Assembly: GCA_038380795.1 (NCBI GenBank)
Contig: CM076261.1
Span: 36,357,866 to 36,421,865, forward strand
Direction of reading: 5' to 3'
Length of the DNA: 64,000 nt
Origin: Pyrocephalus nanus
Taxonomy: Eukaryota > Chordata > Aves > Passeriformes > Tyrannidae
Part shown: one piece after another, positions 37,701-49,700 of the stretch
Layout: every line of letters starts with the position of its first letter
Numbering within the stretch: the stretch's first letter is position 1
Position numbers and translations under genes: made by a program
Notes under the pieces: generated by a model
Databases searched by the model: none
What the model saw: the letters and a program-made list of their open reading frames with translations, nothing else
What the model was told of the DNA's origin: nothing

Positions 37701-39802
37701 GAGTGTTTCGCCATTCATTTAGCTACTGTGTAGTAGTTCTGTCTGAAGGTCTCTTCCAAGAACCTAGCACTAAAAAAAAACCTGTCCCAGTCAACCCTCA
37801 AACATAAGTTACTTTTCATTTTTCATTGACATTTTTCTCCATGGGAGTGATTAAAACCACATCCTCTACAGAGTGGTTGTTTTTGCCTTTTTTCTTACAG
37901 ATTTTTTTCCTATTATATAAAATATTAAATGTTGATATATAACATTTGAACTTATCTGTTTCCTTCCCATTCCCTAGTGATGCATAGTTACTCATTTGTG
38001 AATTACTAGTTAGCTGTGCATGGTAAGAAAGAAGCATAAACATATTCTGTTAATAATAATTATGAGTTTAATTTAAGTTTTATTAGAATTTTTTTTTTTA
38101 CCTAAGGAGGTTATTTTTAAGCGTACTGGAAAAAAAAGTCTGAAAATACAGCCCTTGATTTGAGAATGTCGTTTATTAAATGTAGTAACATCGTGCACTA
38201 ATTATCCTGGGATGAATTAGATTAATTATTTTAAGTCTAAATCATATTATGACTGTGAATTTGATTAATAGAAGAGCCTGTGGGGCTAGCTCCTGGAGTG
38301 GCTTCATGAGGACTTTAACAATATTGTCTTGATTGAAGCAAATAAACTACATTATCTATAAAGCCCTGTAAGCACTGGCAGAGAGGACAGTAAAGAATAT
38401 GCTTAGGTGTTTTTTTGAACCAAAACAAAAAATCCCCATGTCTGACCTAGCTTCTGACCTGCTCCCAGTATCTCCTCAGAGATCAGAGGAACAGCAATGC
38501 CATCATATAATCACAGGCAGACATGTGGAGCACATGATAGTTCAGTGCTACTGTCCTGTTGAAACCCAGGGTAAGTCAGAGCCCTTCAGAAGAACAGCAT
38601 GTTGTCTAGGTTCCCAAAAAATCAGTAGTTTGCCATCTACAAATAATAATCATATCTTTTGACAGTTTCAATCAAGAAACGGTTTAATTAGGTTTCAATA
38701 CCTTCCGTTATTACTGTAACAGAAAATTGTCAGGGTTTGTTACTAATTGATAACATCACTGATATCTTTTCCACTGACATGGTATATTTTACTGTGAGCC
38801 AATCTTTGCATCATTAAACACATGAAAAACTTTTAATAATTTATAAAGAAAGCAATTGTCTGCTTTACTTGACATTAGTAGAAGAAATAAGGAGGGTACT
38901 GTCATTAAAATTCAGGTCCAGCTAATGTCAATCTCCACAGCATTACTCATTTAAATGAAATTAATATTTTACTTCTAGGCCAAATTCAGCAATGAATTTA
39001 AGTATCAGCAGTCTTTCCAGGCTGGTGAGTAGAAATGTGTGTAAATCTTAACAAATATAGAAATTTTAAAAAGCAGTTGTTTAGTCTAAATAATGTTTAA
39101 GTAATATAATTTGAAAGGAAAACTACTGCAAGAAAGAACTATTGTTGTTTTGAAGTCTAAATACTTCTTGCAAGAAATGTAGACCATATAAACCCATATA
39201 CCAAGACCAACACACTGCTTGAGATCATCAAGTCCATTTCATGACTTTAACAATCTAAACAGCCAAAATCAAACCCAGACTAACCACAATAATAATGATA
39301 ACAACAGGCAGAAAAGCTTTTCCAACAATACAATGGAGGAAAAGGAAGAAAATTGTGAAATGAATAGTCAGATGCCAAGGGAGTGTCCAATTTCCATCCA
39401 AATTAACTACTTTCCATTAATTCTGTGAGAAATACAATATAATGAACATGGAATACAGAGAGAAAAACACGGAATGAGTTTTTACTGAAACAGTGTAACA
39501 TATAAACCCCCAGGCATTTATCTGAACATTGAATCAAGAGAGATAAATTTGATGGCTAGGGTAGGCTAGTCTGAGTGGATATGGATGAATTCATAGCTCC
39601 CACAACAGCTGTCACTCGGGGTTGGATTCTCTGATCTCAGTCAAGTGCTCTCAGCTGCCCCAGACCATCTCACACCCCTAATAGACTTTATAGTCTGATA
39701 GGAAATGTCACGAATTTGAAGGAATTGGTAAGGATATGTGGGTATCTAAGCAGTTCGTTGTTCTGTGTTGTGATTCTGGCTGTTCCATTATCACTGAACT
39801 CT
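34723..39802. other. AT-rich unique DNA, no gene recognised
   Basis: No exon or named transposon is recognised. An unclassified GC-richer block lies at 37480-37805, with a 9-bp tandem repeat (37632-37660). The stretch 38180-38340 is rich in TAATTA/ATTAATT motifs but has no demonstrated function. Confidence 0.5.
37632..37660. repeat. 9-bp tandem repeat, AGCTACAA(A/G) units
   Basis: Three to four imperfect copies of a 9-bp AGCTACAA unit lie inside a GC-richer block of unknown origin. Confidence 0.75.
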
Positions 39803-40300
39803 TGCAGGAAGGGACCTCAGAAAGTCTCGGGTACAGTCTACTTCTAAAAGCTTGACCAAGACTCAATCCACACCAAGGTTTTCAGGGCTTTATGCAGTAG
39901 GACTTTGAAAATCTCCAAAGATAAAAGCTGCACAGCTTCCCTGGGAAACCTTGCTTGAATGTTTTTGCTATGGAGATAACTCCCTCATGTCTGAACAGAA
40001 CCTCCTCTCATTCAGCTCTCAAGCTTGCTGTGCCTTGTAGTCACTGGGCACCATGGTGTCTACCCAGCTCTGTGTTCTTGCAGTCCCCATCTTGGGCACA
40101 TGCAGGTTGCTGTCAGGTCTCCTCAAAGTTATCTCCAGGATGAACAAGCCCCAGTCCCTCAGCATCTCCATGTAGAGAAAGAGCTCCAGATCTAACCAGT
40201 TTGGAAGCCTTTTGCTGAACTCATTTCAGTTTATCGGTGTCTATCCTCTGTTGGGGACTCAAAACTGGATGAGGTATTTATATGTACTATGTAGAGTTTT
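39803..40300 (-). mobile_element. Old CR1 LINE fragment, minus strand
   Basis: The plus strand shows the antisense CR1 3' region: CAGGAAGGGACCTCAGAAAGT, GGCTTTATGCAGTAGGACTTTG, AAATCTCCAAAGATAAAAGC, TCTCCTCAAAGTTATCTCC, then TTCAGTTTATCGGTGTC and GGGGACTCAAAACTGGATGAGG. The order matches other minus-strand CR1 copies, but the sequence is far more diverged and carries small indels. It therefore belongs to an older subfamily or an older insertion. The 3' tail is not preserved at the left edge. Only about 500 bp are recognisable. Confidence 0.85.
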
Positions 40301-41395
40301 GATGGAGCCCGTGTCCCCTCCATCCTTCCTACAGTCTTATTGATATGTACTGGTAAGGTGATTATTTGAATGGGTATCTAAAATACTCCATCCAACACAT
40401 ACAATGTGTTGTTCTGTATTTTCTTCTTATTTCTATACACTATGTTGCATCTTTTATTTCTTCATTTCCCAATATAAAATGCTCTTATTTTGCCATTAAT
40501 TCATAATACATTTCATCTTGAAATCAATCAATAGTTTTGAAAAGAAATCTCACCCTCTTCTCAGGTAAAAAGCATCCTGATGCTTTGGTCTCATCATAAA
40601 TTGATGTTATTAAAGATAACTTATGAGAATAAGATTTAAAGAAGGACTGATGCTCGCACAATACTGTGATAATTTTCTATGACATATTTCACCCCTAAGA
40701 ACCTCAAAGGGCTTTACAGATTGATTTATATTCTGCTTACAAGGATAATTTCATACATGCATGTGTATTGCCTTTACAGCAACACTTCAGATTAGGACAG
40801 GAATTAAAGGCCACATATAGCCCAAAATGCAAGATGAATATACTCATAAGACATTCTTCACAACAGTTAACACTTCAGACTTTTTTTCTTTCAGTGCTGT
40901 ACCTAGAGCAAGCCATAATTCATAAAATATTAGTATTTACTGTCCAGATGCAAAACTGAAATTCAATTTACCCTCACTGTATTCACAAAAATGGTTTTAT
41001 CTAGAACATATATGCAAAGAAGGATTTTAGATACCTTTTTTGCAGCTTGTAATTGCAACCATTTTAAAATACATCAACTTTAATTTCTTAATTAATTTTC
41101 AGAACATATGAAAGGGATGACTTTCTTGGGAATATAGATCAGGTAAAGTCATGTGTTTCCAGTGGGGTTCCTCTGAGAGTTTCAGAGTAAACATTTTTCT
41201 AGTTGGATGAAAGATTCCAGAAAATAATAATACAGATTTTTATCTCATTTCAACATAGACTTTGATCAAAATCATGTTCCATCACCATTTTTCCTTCTCT
41301 AAATTTGTATTAACACATTGTTTTTTTCTGTTTTGCCTCAGATACATGTTGAATAATTAGTCATTGCTAGGAGTTTATTTTTCCTACTATTGGAG

Positions 41396-41439
41396 TTGTT
41401 TGTTTGTTTGTTTGTTTTGGTTGTTTGTGGGTTTTTTTT
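41396..41439. repeat. (TTTG)n / T-rich tract
   Basis: Four to five TTTG units are followed by GGTTGTTTGTGGG and a T run, directly next to the 42-bp-spaced direct repeat. Confidence 0.85.
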
Positions 41440-41509
41440 CTTATATTCATTGATTGTATTGAATTATATTGATTGTATTTTCTTATATTCGTTGATTGTA
41501 TTGAATTAT
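41437..41509. repeat. 31-bp direct repeat, 42-bp period
   Basis: The segment TTTCTTATATTC(A/G)TTGATTG and onward occurs at 41437-41467 and again at 41479-41509, with one difference over 31 bp. The spacer TTGATTGTATT repeats part of the unit. It looks like a recent local tandem duplication by replication slippage next to the TTTG tract. Confidence 0.88.
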
Positions 41510-42630
41510 TCTAAACTCATAATGAAGTATCCTTCAGGACATTTTAATCCACATAAGAACCCTCCAACTTTTTCACTAAAACCTTTTTTTTCTTTCTGAA
41601 ATAGATGCCAGAAAAGTATGAAATATTTTAAGGACTTCAAGTTTTGTAAATCTACAACAGACTTTCAAAGTGACTCTTTTCCTAATATCTTGGAGAAAGA
41701 CTTTGTTAGATAGAAGAAGCTCTGCTCCTGACCTTTTGAATCAAAAATATTGTTAGGAAGATTTATTATAGGGTGATCAAGACATCATATGGGTACTTCA
41801 TCACTAATTAGACCATTATTACTTTGATTTACACTTTTTATGATGCCCAGAGCTCACACAGCACTAAGAAGCCCAACAAACATGCTATCTGAGTAGTACA
41901 GCTTAGTGGGGATCTCTGTGTGGTTGACTTTTTGGTTTAGCTTCTCATGAATTGAATTCTTTCCCATACAGGAATATGTCCACAGGAAAAATTTTTTATT
42001 GAATTTCTATAGCTAAATCTGTAGAGAAAATAGGCAAGATTTTGTAATGACTTTAGATTTCCATTTCGATATTAATTTGCCTTTAAGATTAAGAATTTAA
42101 TAATGCTCAAATTAAAAGGTTTTTTTTTGGGGGGTGTGGCAGAGTGTATAATTTGTGAAAATTTATTAGAAGTAAATGCTTTGGCTCTGTCTAAATTGGT
42201 CAATGACCTAGAACTCAGTGGTTTAGTGACTTTGGTTAGTGGTTTAGTGGTCAGTCAGAAATCCATGGTTTACCCATACAATAGAGCTGTTAACTTTGTT
42301 TCTTCTTCATCAAATAAGAGGCCACTTGTTTACTCGGATGCTGTAGCAATGATTTTGAGAAAGATTTCTGGGACAAAGCATACAGCTAACTCCTCATCCC
42401 AAGGCTCTGCCATTACCACTTCTGTAACTGTAGTCTGTGCAGCCCCCAGCTAGATGAATAATTTGTGTTTGATCACAGAAACTTGACCCCAGTTAATCCA
42501 AATATGGATGTCTCTCTGTTCCCTGAATCATCAGGGTTTTTTTGTGTCTATCTCAACAATTCATTTATATTGATTTCATTTTTTAGTGGAAGTTTTGGAT
42601 AACAAAATGAGTATTACTGCTGTTGTCAAG

Positions 42631-43108
42631 CACATAGAAACATAGAATTGTTTGGGTTGGAAAAGTCCTCAAAGATCATTGCGTCCAGATGTTAACCCAG
42701 CACTGCCACATCCACCAATAAACCATATCCCTAAGTGACACATCTACACATCCTTTTAATACCTCTAGAGATGGTAATCCACCATTTCCCTTGGCAGCCT
42801 GTTCCAATGCTTGTCAACAATATCTGTAAAAAATTTGTTCTTAATAGCCAAACTAAACTTCATCTGGCACAATCTGAGGCCATTTCCTCTTGTCCTATCA
42901 CTCGTTAATTGGGAGAAGAGATTGATCGCCTTCTTACTGCCAACTCCTTTCAGGTAGTTGTAGAGAGCAATAAGGTTTCATTTGAACCTCCTTTTCTCCA
43001 GGCTAAACAACCCACAGCTCCCTCAGTGTCATGAGACTTGCACTCTGAACCCTTTCGCAGCTTTGTTGCCCCTCTCTGGACACGCTCCAGCACCTCAATG
43101 TCTTTCTT
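42631..43108 (-). mobile_element. CR1 LINE, 5'-truncated 3' end, minus strand
   Basis: The plus strand begins CACATAGAAACATAGAATTG (antisense tail), then TTGGAAAAGTCCTCAAAGATC, TTCCCTTGGCAGCCTGTTCC, CCTCTTGTCCTATCACTCG, CTCCAGGCTAAACAACCC and CCCCTCTCTGGACACGCTCC. The element lies on the minus strand with its 3' end at the left. About 480 bp remain: the end of ORF2 and the 3' UTR. Its neighbour at 43355-43664 lies in the opposite orientation 250 bp away, with the 5' ends facing each other. Confidence 0.94.
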
Positions 43109-43354
43109 AATTATGTCTTAATCAGAACTTAATCAGGCAACCCCAAATCACTGTAAGTCTCTTACACCTACACAGACCACTTAACAAATTAAACTGATCA
43201 TTTCTAAGGCTATTCTATCCTACTCTCTAAATCTTTTCAATTAATTTATTTTTTTTTTAAATAGTATAAGTGGGCTTTGAAATAGTGTCTATTATCATAT
43301 TTGAAATGTGCGAGCTTGTTATTTAGGCCTTGTGTATAAAATGGCTTAGCCTGT

Positions 43355-43664
43355 AAGAAGGATAGAGAGAGACTATTTACAAGGGCATGCAGTGACAGGA
43401 GAAGGGACAATAGCTTAAAACTGGTAGAGAGTACATTTAGATTGGATAGTAGGAAAAAATTCTTCATTGTGAGAGTGGTGAGAGATTGGAACAGGTTGCC
43501 CAGAGAAATCATAGATGTCCCATACCTGAAGAGTTCAAGGCCAAGTTGGATGGAGCTTTGAGCAACCTGATCTAGCAAAAGGTTTCCCAGCCTATGGCAG
43601 GGGAGCTGGAACTAGATAATCTTTAAGGTCCCATCGACCACAAGTCATTTTAAGATTCTATGAT
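43355..43664 (+). mobile_element. CR1 LINE 3' tail, plus strand
   Basis: TTTACAAGGGCATGCAGTGA, then AAAAATTCTTCATTGTGAGAG, TTGGAACAGGTTGCCCAG, TTGGATGGAGCTTTGAGC and GATTCTATGATC (the tail) follow the CR1 3' order. About 310 bp remain, with an intact 3' end. It belongs to the same broad group as the copy at 11674-12059, with which it shares the TTCTTCATTGTGAGAGTGGT block exactly. Confidence 0.93.
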
Positions 43665-43699
43665 CTTTTTAAAATTTTGTTTAATTTTGTGGTGATTTT

Positions 43700-43785
43700 T
43701 TTCTGGCTGTTGTTATTGTTGTTGTTGCTGGTTTGGTTTGGTTTAGTTTCTTTGGGTTTTTTGTTTTGTTTTGTTTTGTTTTTAA
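43700..43785. repeat. T/G-rich tract (TTG)n-(TTTGG)n-(TTTTG)n
   Basis: GTTGTTGTTG, GGTTTGGTTTGG and TTTTGTTTTGTTTTG runs follow each other 35 bp beyond the end of a plus-strand CR1. The strand asymmetry is the same as in the other T/G tracts here. Confidence 0.85.
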
Positions 43786-46700
43786 TAATATTAACACTGA
43801 TTTATTGAAATTATGGTGCAGAAATACTTAGAAAAAATGTATTATTGGATAAATTGGATAATCATATTTTAATCTGATTTGGTAACATACCATGTTCACT
43901 TTCTCAAGATTTGCATAGTCCATGACATACTTCCAGATATACACCTAGAATGCCAAACATTCTGACATTCTAGGGGTCCTTACTAGCTTTGTGATCTTTG
44001 TTACTCATCCTTTATATCTCTAGTTTGTGACATATGCATTTTGCTTTCTACCACTTTACAGTCAATTTTAATTGTCTTTGTAATTTTATAACTGTGTTTG
44101 GATGGATTATGTTACAATCTGGTCAAATTGTTTCTATTAGAAACAATTCTTTTATCTAGTTTCTGTTGGTTTTTGCTGATTGGTTGGTTATTTGTTTTTT
44201 AAGTCAATGCTTCTTAGAGATTTCTCATCTTCAGTAAAAAACATTCATATAAATGACTATGTACACACATAATATAATTACTACTGAATGGAACTGTCAT
44301 TTATTCACTAACACTAAGCATGATCAAATACCAGCCTCAAATCCCTCCAAGTGATTATAAACTATAAGTCCAGTGGCAAATTAAGCTCTCATAGTGACCT
44401 CAGAATAACACATCTGAACAGCTTCTATGCTTTCAGGTTTTTTATTGTTCAAAGAAAGCATTACAGCTCTGGCTGATAACATTTTCACCTACATTTTATT
44501 TTTTTTTCTTGGGGAAAATAATGTGGTCTAATTTTTCCAACCGTGTTCTGATATTACTTAGTTAACTTCTGCTCATTAACATCTGCTCTTTTGATTATAA
44601 AATAGAAAATAATTTCTATGTGCCTACTTCAGAACATCTATTTTTGGTTGTTCAGATGATCTGATGGAATCCACAAAGGTAACTCAGATATGGACGGTCA
44701 ATTTTATCTACAAAAACATATTTTGACTACTATGAACCATAGATGGTATAACAAAGACTAGCACTGAATTATTACTTTGTATTCTCTTTCAACATAACTT
44801 TGCAGAATGTTTCTGAAAATCCTTGGGATAAGGAGCTGTGCATCAAGATCAGTGTTTATTTCTATCTTTTTTTTTTTCTTTTATTCATGCTGTAGATACC
44901 GGGATTTGCTTGAGAAAACAAAAAGTGACCTGCGCTCTTAATGAAACTTGAAGTTCTGTATTTCTTCCTGAAAGACTGATAGAGATCTTCTACACAGAAA
45001 AAGATAAAATCAGAGTTACCAAATAGGTTTTTGTCAGTCATAAAGGGCTTGTAGTTTCTATTCCCAAGGGGTATTAATGGGAACCTTAAGAATTCAGAGA
45101 AGAGCAAAACTAGATGAGTGTTACTGGTTCCATTAGATGCTTTGACAGGATAATATTTATGTCATGTAATCCCTTTCAGATATCTGGCAATCTGGGTTTA
45201 ATAAAAGAAACTAGTTGTTTCTTAAAAGTTAGAGGTTTAAATAGAAACTTGTTTCTGAAGGTCCAGTTTTTCCCTCATGCAGCCAGCAGATCTGAAATTA
45301 TGCTTTATTTACAGTGAAATTACTATTCTTAGTCTACAAACCAGAATTTTCTTGCATACATATTTGTGAAATAGACTGTATACATTGACAGCTGAGTAAA
45401 ACAAGCGCAATTTCAGTTGCTGGCCAAAGTACAATTAGGAATAAAAAAATCCATGAAAGTTCCTCATTATAAAACAAAAAAAAACAAAACCATTCTCACT
45501 AGAAGAATATTGGTATCTCAGCCTTCTGAGTCAGAGTCCAGTTGATTTTAAAAAAATATAATGAAAAAAAGTTCAAGCCCTCTTCAATTTCCCTACGATG
45601 TCAAAACCCCACATAGATTTGGAGAACTGGTGTTAATGAAAGGAAGATCAGGAGTATAGAAGCCTTTTTGCAGAAATTCATCAGTCAGTTTCACCAAATT
45701 TTTCACAGTAGTTGATTCTTTATCTGCAAGAAAGGTTAAGGATGATCCAGCACTTCATATTCTGTACTTACCACTAAAAAAATAAATTCCTGAAGAAATT
45801 TTTTTAAAATACCTTATGATGAACTTTATTACCACAGAGACACAAACATAGTAAATATAAGTTGTTTTCTCATCTGCTCTATAAATGAAAGCAGATAGGC
45901 AGCTCTCTGACAGAAAACTGTTCTTCTGTTGAATGTTCAGAGCTACTTTCCACTTTGTAATGTCAATTAACACTGACACAATTCCGTACAGCACTGAGCT
46001 AAAAATAATGTCTATGTGCACTACATAAAAATGTATTATCAATTTTATTTTGATCATAGATATATTCGATTCTTTTCCTAATCAGTGTCAATAGTGGTGG
46101 TACCAAATATTAATGCACTAATGATTTTTAAAAGAAACTACATGTTACCACCAAGACAGCTGTGTTTATTAATCAGATTCCCATCAACCCACCCCCAAAT
46201 ACCCTATATGAACAAGTTAAATTACAATCAGGCTATTTGAAAGTAGTCACTACAAATAATCGCTTTCAATTAATCTTTTTTTTAAAACTGTAACACAAGA
46301 TGTTTCAACTAAAAACATTTTGATGAGTGTACCAGTATTTCTCATTTCTCAGCCTTTGACACTTTAATAGGCTTACTTTGCAATGAATAAATCACAGGAC
46401 TTTTTCTTCAGAAGGAAGATCAAGGAAAAGTAGAATTGATCACACCTATCCAAAAGTTTCAGCCCCCAGAAATGGTCAAAACAAATGCATTTGGAGGAGA
46501 TGGATATGGGTAATGGAAATTTTGACTTCTGACCATATCTTAACAGCAGGAGTAATTTGATTAAGCACATAATTTTATTTTGACATCTTGAAAATATCTG
46601 AAGCTATTTTAAAGACAATTATTTGTATATTGTTCAAGTCTGTTTTCACTGTGTGTGGTGGAGCACCACTATACTTCAGGTAAAAGTAAGGGTAGGTAGC

Positions 46701-49700
46701 ACAGGCACCTCAAGCAGCCCAGCTCCTGCAGAATGACACCTGGTGTAAGCTGATTTATTTTTTTTCTCAGAATAATCACTCGTAATCATAGAAAAATTAC
46801 TTCCTTTGGTTACATTCTGTTATATTTTTTCTTGTCTTCCAGCTGGTTACTGTAAAGTATTTCTCTTTAGTGAATTTAAAACAAAATACCTAATAATCCT
46901 GGACAATTTGGCAACCTTAGTATTTATCCAGGCTATTTATCATTTGGTTTGATGAGTTATTTATCTGATTTATTACATTTATGAAGCCTTAACTAGTCTT
47001 TGGGATCTTATTCTCAAAAAACTAGTTACAACTTTGAAGCCAGTTCTTGAAGAAATGTCCGTCTAAGACTTCATGCTGAAATTCAGCAGGATCCAGAGCT
47101 GAAACAAGTAATTTGTTTCTTTCATATGAGCTGGTGTCAAGTATTTAGGCTGTCTATGCAGCAAAATATTCCTTAGTAATATTTCTGTCCATCATTTTCA
47201 TTAGGATATTCTCAGAGATTGAGTGTGGGGAAATGCCAGGTGTTATTCAGACATTTTAAAAAGAGAGCTGAGAGTTGCATCCGGCTAGTTGTCCTTTCAA
47301 CAGCAGTGCTCAAGGTTGGCAGCAACATTCTTCTGAACTGGATTTAACCTCTGCATGTGTCACTAGCATGTTTTACACATGCAGTCCTTTCATTTTCAGT
47401 TTTTCTCAGTAACTTCTGTTGGTGTGTCAGCCACTCCTTCTCATTGAAAATGCTAGATGTTCTAAGTCGTATGTTTGAAATCACACCACATCACTCAAAC
47501 AGCAAAAGCAGCCAACTGTGACTTGCTGTTACTGCACATTCCTTCTGAAATGCCCAGCAAAAAAGATATCTTTGAACTTTTCAATGTCTTAATGACCTCT
47601 TGACTTGGATGTAAAAATTCTACAGAACTGCAGAATAGACTATGGTAACCAAAAAAGATGTATTTCTTTTTCTTTATGAAAGTCAGAGACTATTTTATCA
47701 CTGTTTGTCAAACAACATTGGGAGTCCATGAGGTTCTTTGGGTCACTTTTGTAGTTTATCCTGTCTTTTCCACCCTTCGCTTGCTGGGTTGTGCTCAAAA
47801 ATTTTTTGGTTTTCCAGTATCTCTCCTTGTTTCAATACATCTTTTTGTAGCACCATAAAAAGATTGTTGTCTCAACTTTACCAGATCTATTTTAAGGATA
47901 GAGCAAAGCTTTTCTTCAGAGATTAAACTACCTGTAGCTTCTTTATTGGGATGAAACTGTAATAGTATCTTATGAATTCTTGTAATTTTTCTCATTTAAA
48001 TTTATGACCGAAATAGTAAAATAAACAAGTACTGGATTACTGCAATTAGTCTAAGAGCTCATCACACAAATATTTCATAACAGCTTTGGGTAAGTTCTGA
48101 ATCAGGGTTCCTTGACACCATCAAAAGCTTTTACAGCCAGGTTACTTTAAATGATTTATGTATATGTTGATCTGGAAAACGAACTAGAGAATGTATGAAG
48201 TTTTTTGCAATACTACAAGATACAGCACAAATTTTAATATCAAAGTCAAATCTTTCTTGACACTATTACCATTATTGGTTTTGTTTTTCCCTTTGGTTTT
48301 TAATTATCATGAAATTAAATATCTTCAAATACAAAAGAAAACTGTCATGTAACTGTACATCTGAAAAGTATCAGTTCTCAATGTTGTGTGTCCCTGGCCC
48401 AAGCTGTAAACCTTGGAACAATAATCTGTGAATTTGAGTTCATTTTCCCTTCACTGGAAGAAGAAATTCAGTAAGATGGAAACTGGTGGTAATTGCAGAA
48501 ATGCCTGTGGACTTCAGAACATCATAGCATTATGGATAAGCTGCTGAAAAACTTCATCATCCAAGCAAGGGAAATAAAACTCTAGATAGTAATTTTAAGG
48601 CTTCTTCCTTTGGGTTCTTTTATTATCCACAAAGTAGTCACAGAACAGAAGCAAATGTACTGGGAAACAAACAACACATTTCCTGGAGGTATCCTTGAAA
48701 CCATTCAGGAAAGACTGAATTCACTCTTCCTTTTCTTCCTACTTTTATCTCAATTCCACTTTCTCATATTCTTAGGCAGATGGAAATGTGTAATTCTCAT
48801 GAGGCTGCTGGTCTACTGCTTTATGATAAATTAACATAGAATAAAGTAGCAGAGTGGATTTTTTAGAACTAATCTGCCAAATTCAGATCATGAAGTAGAA
48901 TGCAAGTCTGTTCCTTCTGCAAATGTGTACTGGTGAGATTTCCTTGAAGAAACTGGAAATAAAAGCCATCAGAGGTGGATAAAAAATTATTTACCTTCAT
49001 CTCTGTAGCAATAATGTTATTTTGTTATGTTTTCATTTCTGTTTTGGATGTGTGGGGGTTGTTTAAGTCTATTTTAAAGCAGCATACAGACTCAATTTGC
49101 CACTGGGGTCTGTTAAAAGGTCTTGCAGAAAGTCATATCTTTCCTTATCCTTTGCTGAATGGTTTGAATCTCAGCATGTGTGAAAATACAGCCTTGCAAG
49201 GCTTGCAAACTCAGCAAGTTTGATATAGAACACATTACCCCTGACTTGCAAATACTTACTATTATTGCTTTTTTTTTTTTTGCTGCTATTATTACTGTTA
49301 TTACTGTTCCTTTTCCCTCATATAGTTTCTTATTTCCCAGACCTCCTGCTGATGAGATGATGGATCATTTGCCTCTGAAGACAGCTGCAATGCTATGCAA
49401 AAGAGCCTTGTCTGTGAGAGTCTGCCAGGGTTCTATCAGCTAACCTCATATCCTACAGTCTTGATCATCCATTCCCAAAATGCTGTTTTCACTGACTTCT
49501 CCCATTATACATCTCACAAATAATTAAATATTTGAAATACATTTATGTAAGAACTGAGTTCAATCTCACTACTTGCTCAGTGGAAAAAAAGCTGGGGTTT
49601 TTGTCTTTGTGAGGAAAGGCTGTTTTCGCTTTGTCAGTACAAAACAGTAATCCAGCTGAAAGAAGTATAAAATTGCTAGTAACTACAGTAACTCAGCTGA

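Larger units (their letters stand above)
40301..42630. other. AT-rich unique DNA, no gene recognised
   Basis: No exon or transposon is recognised outside the TTTG tract and direct repeat at 41396-41509. The open frame 42103-42453 (116 codons, plus) has no motif and no start context that I trust. Confidence 0.5.

Noticed and set aside
38180..38340. Conserved homeodomain enhancer suggested by TAATTA/ATTAATT words
   Set aside because: Such words are common in DNA this AT-rich, and conservation cannot be judged from one sequence.
42103..42453. 116-codon open frame on the plus strand
   Set aside because: It has no recognisable family, a T8G6 run near the start, and no supporting gene context.
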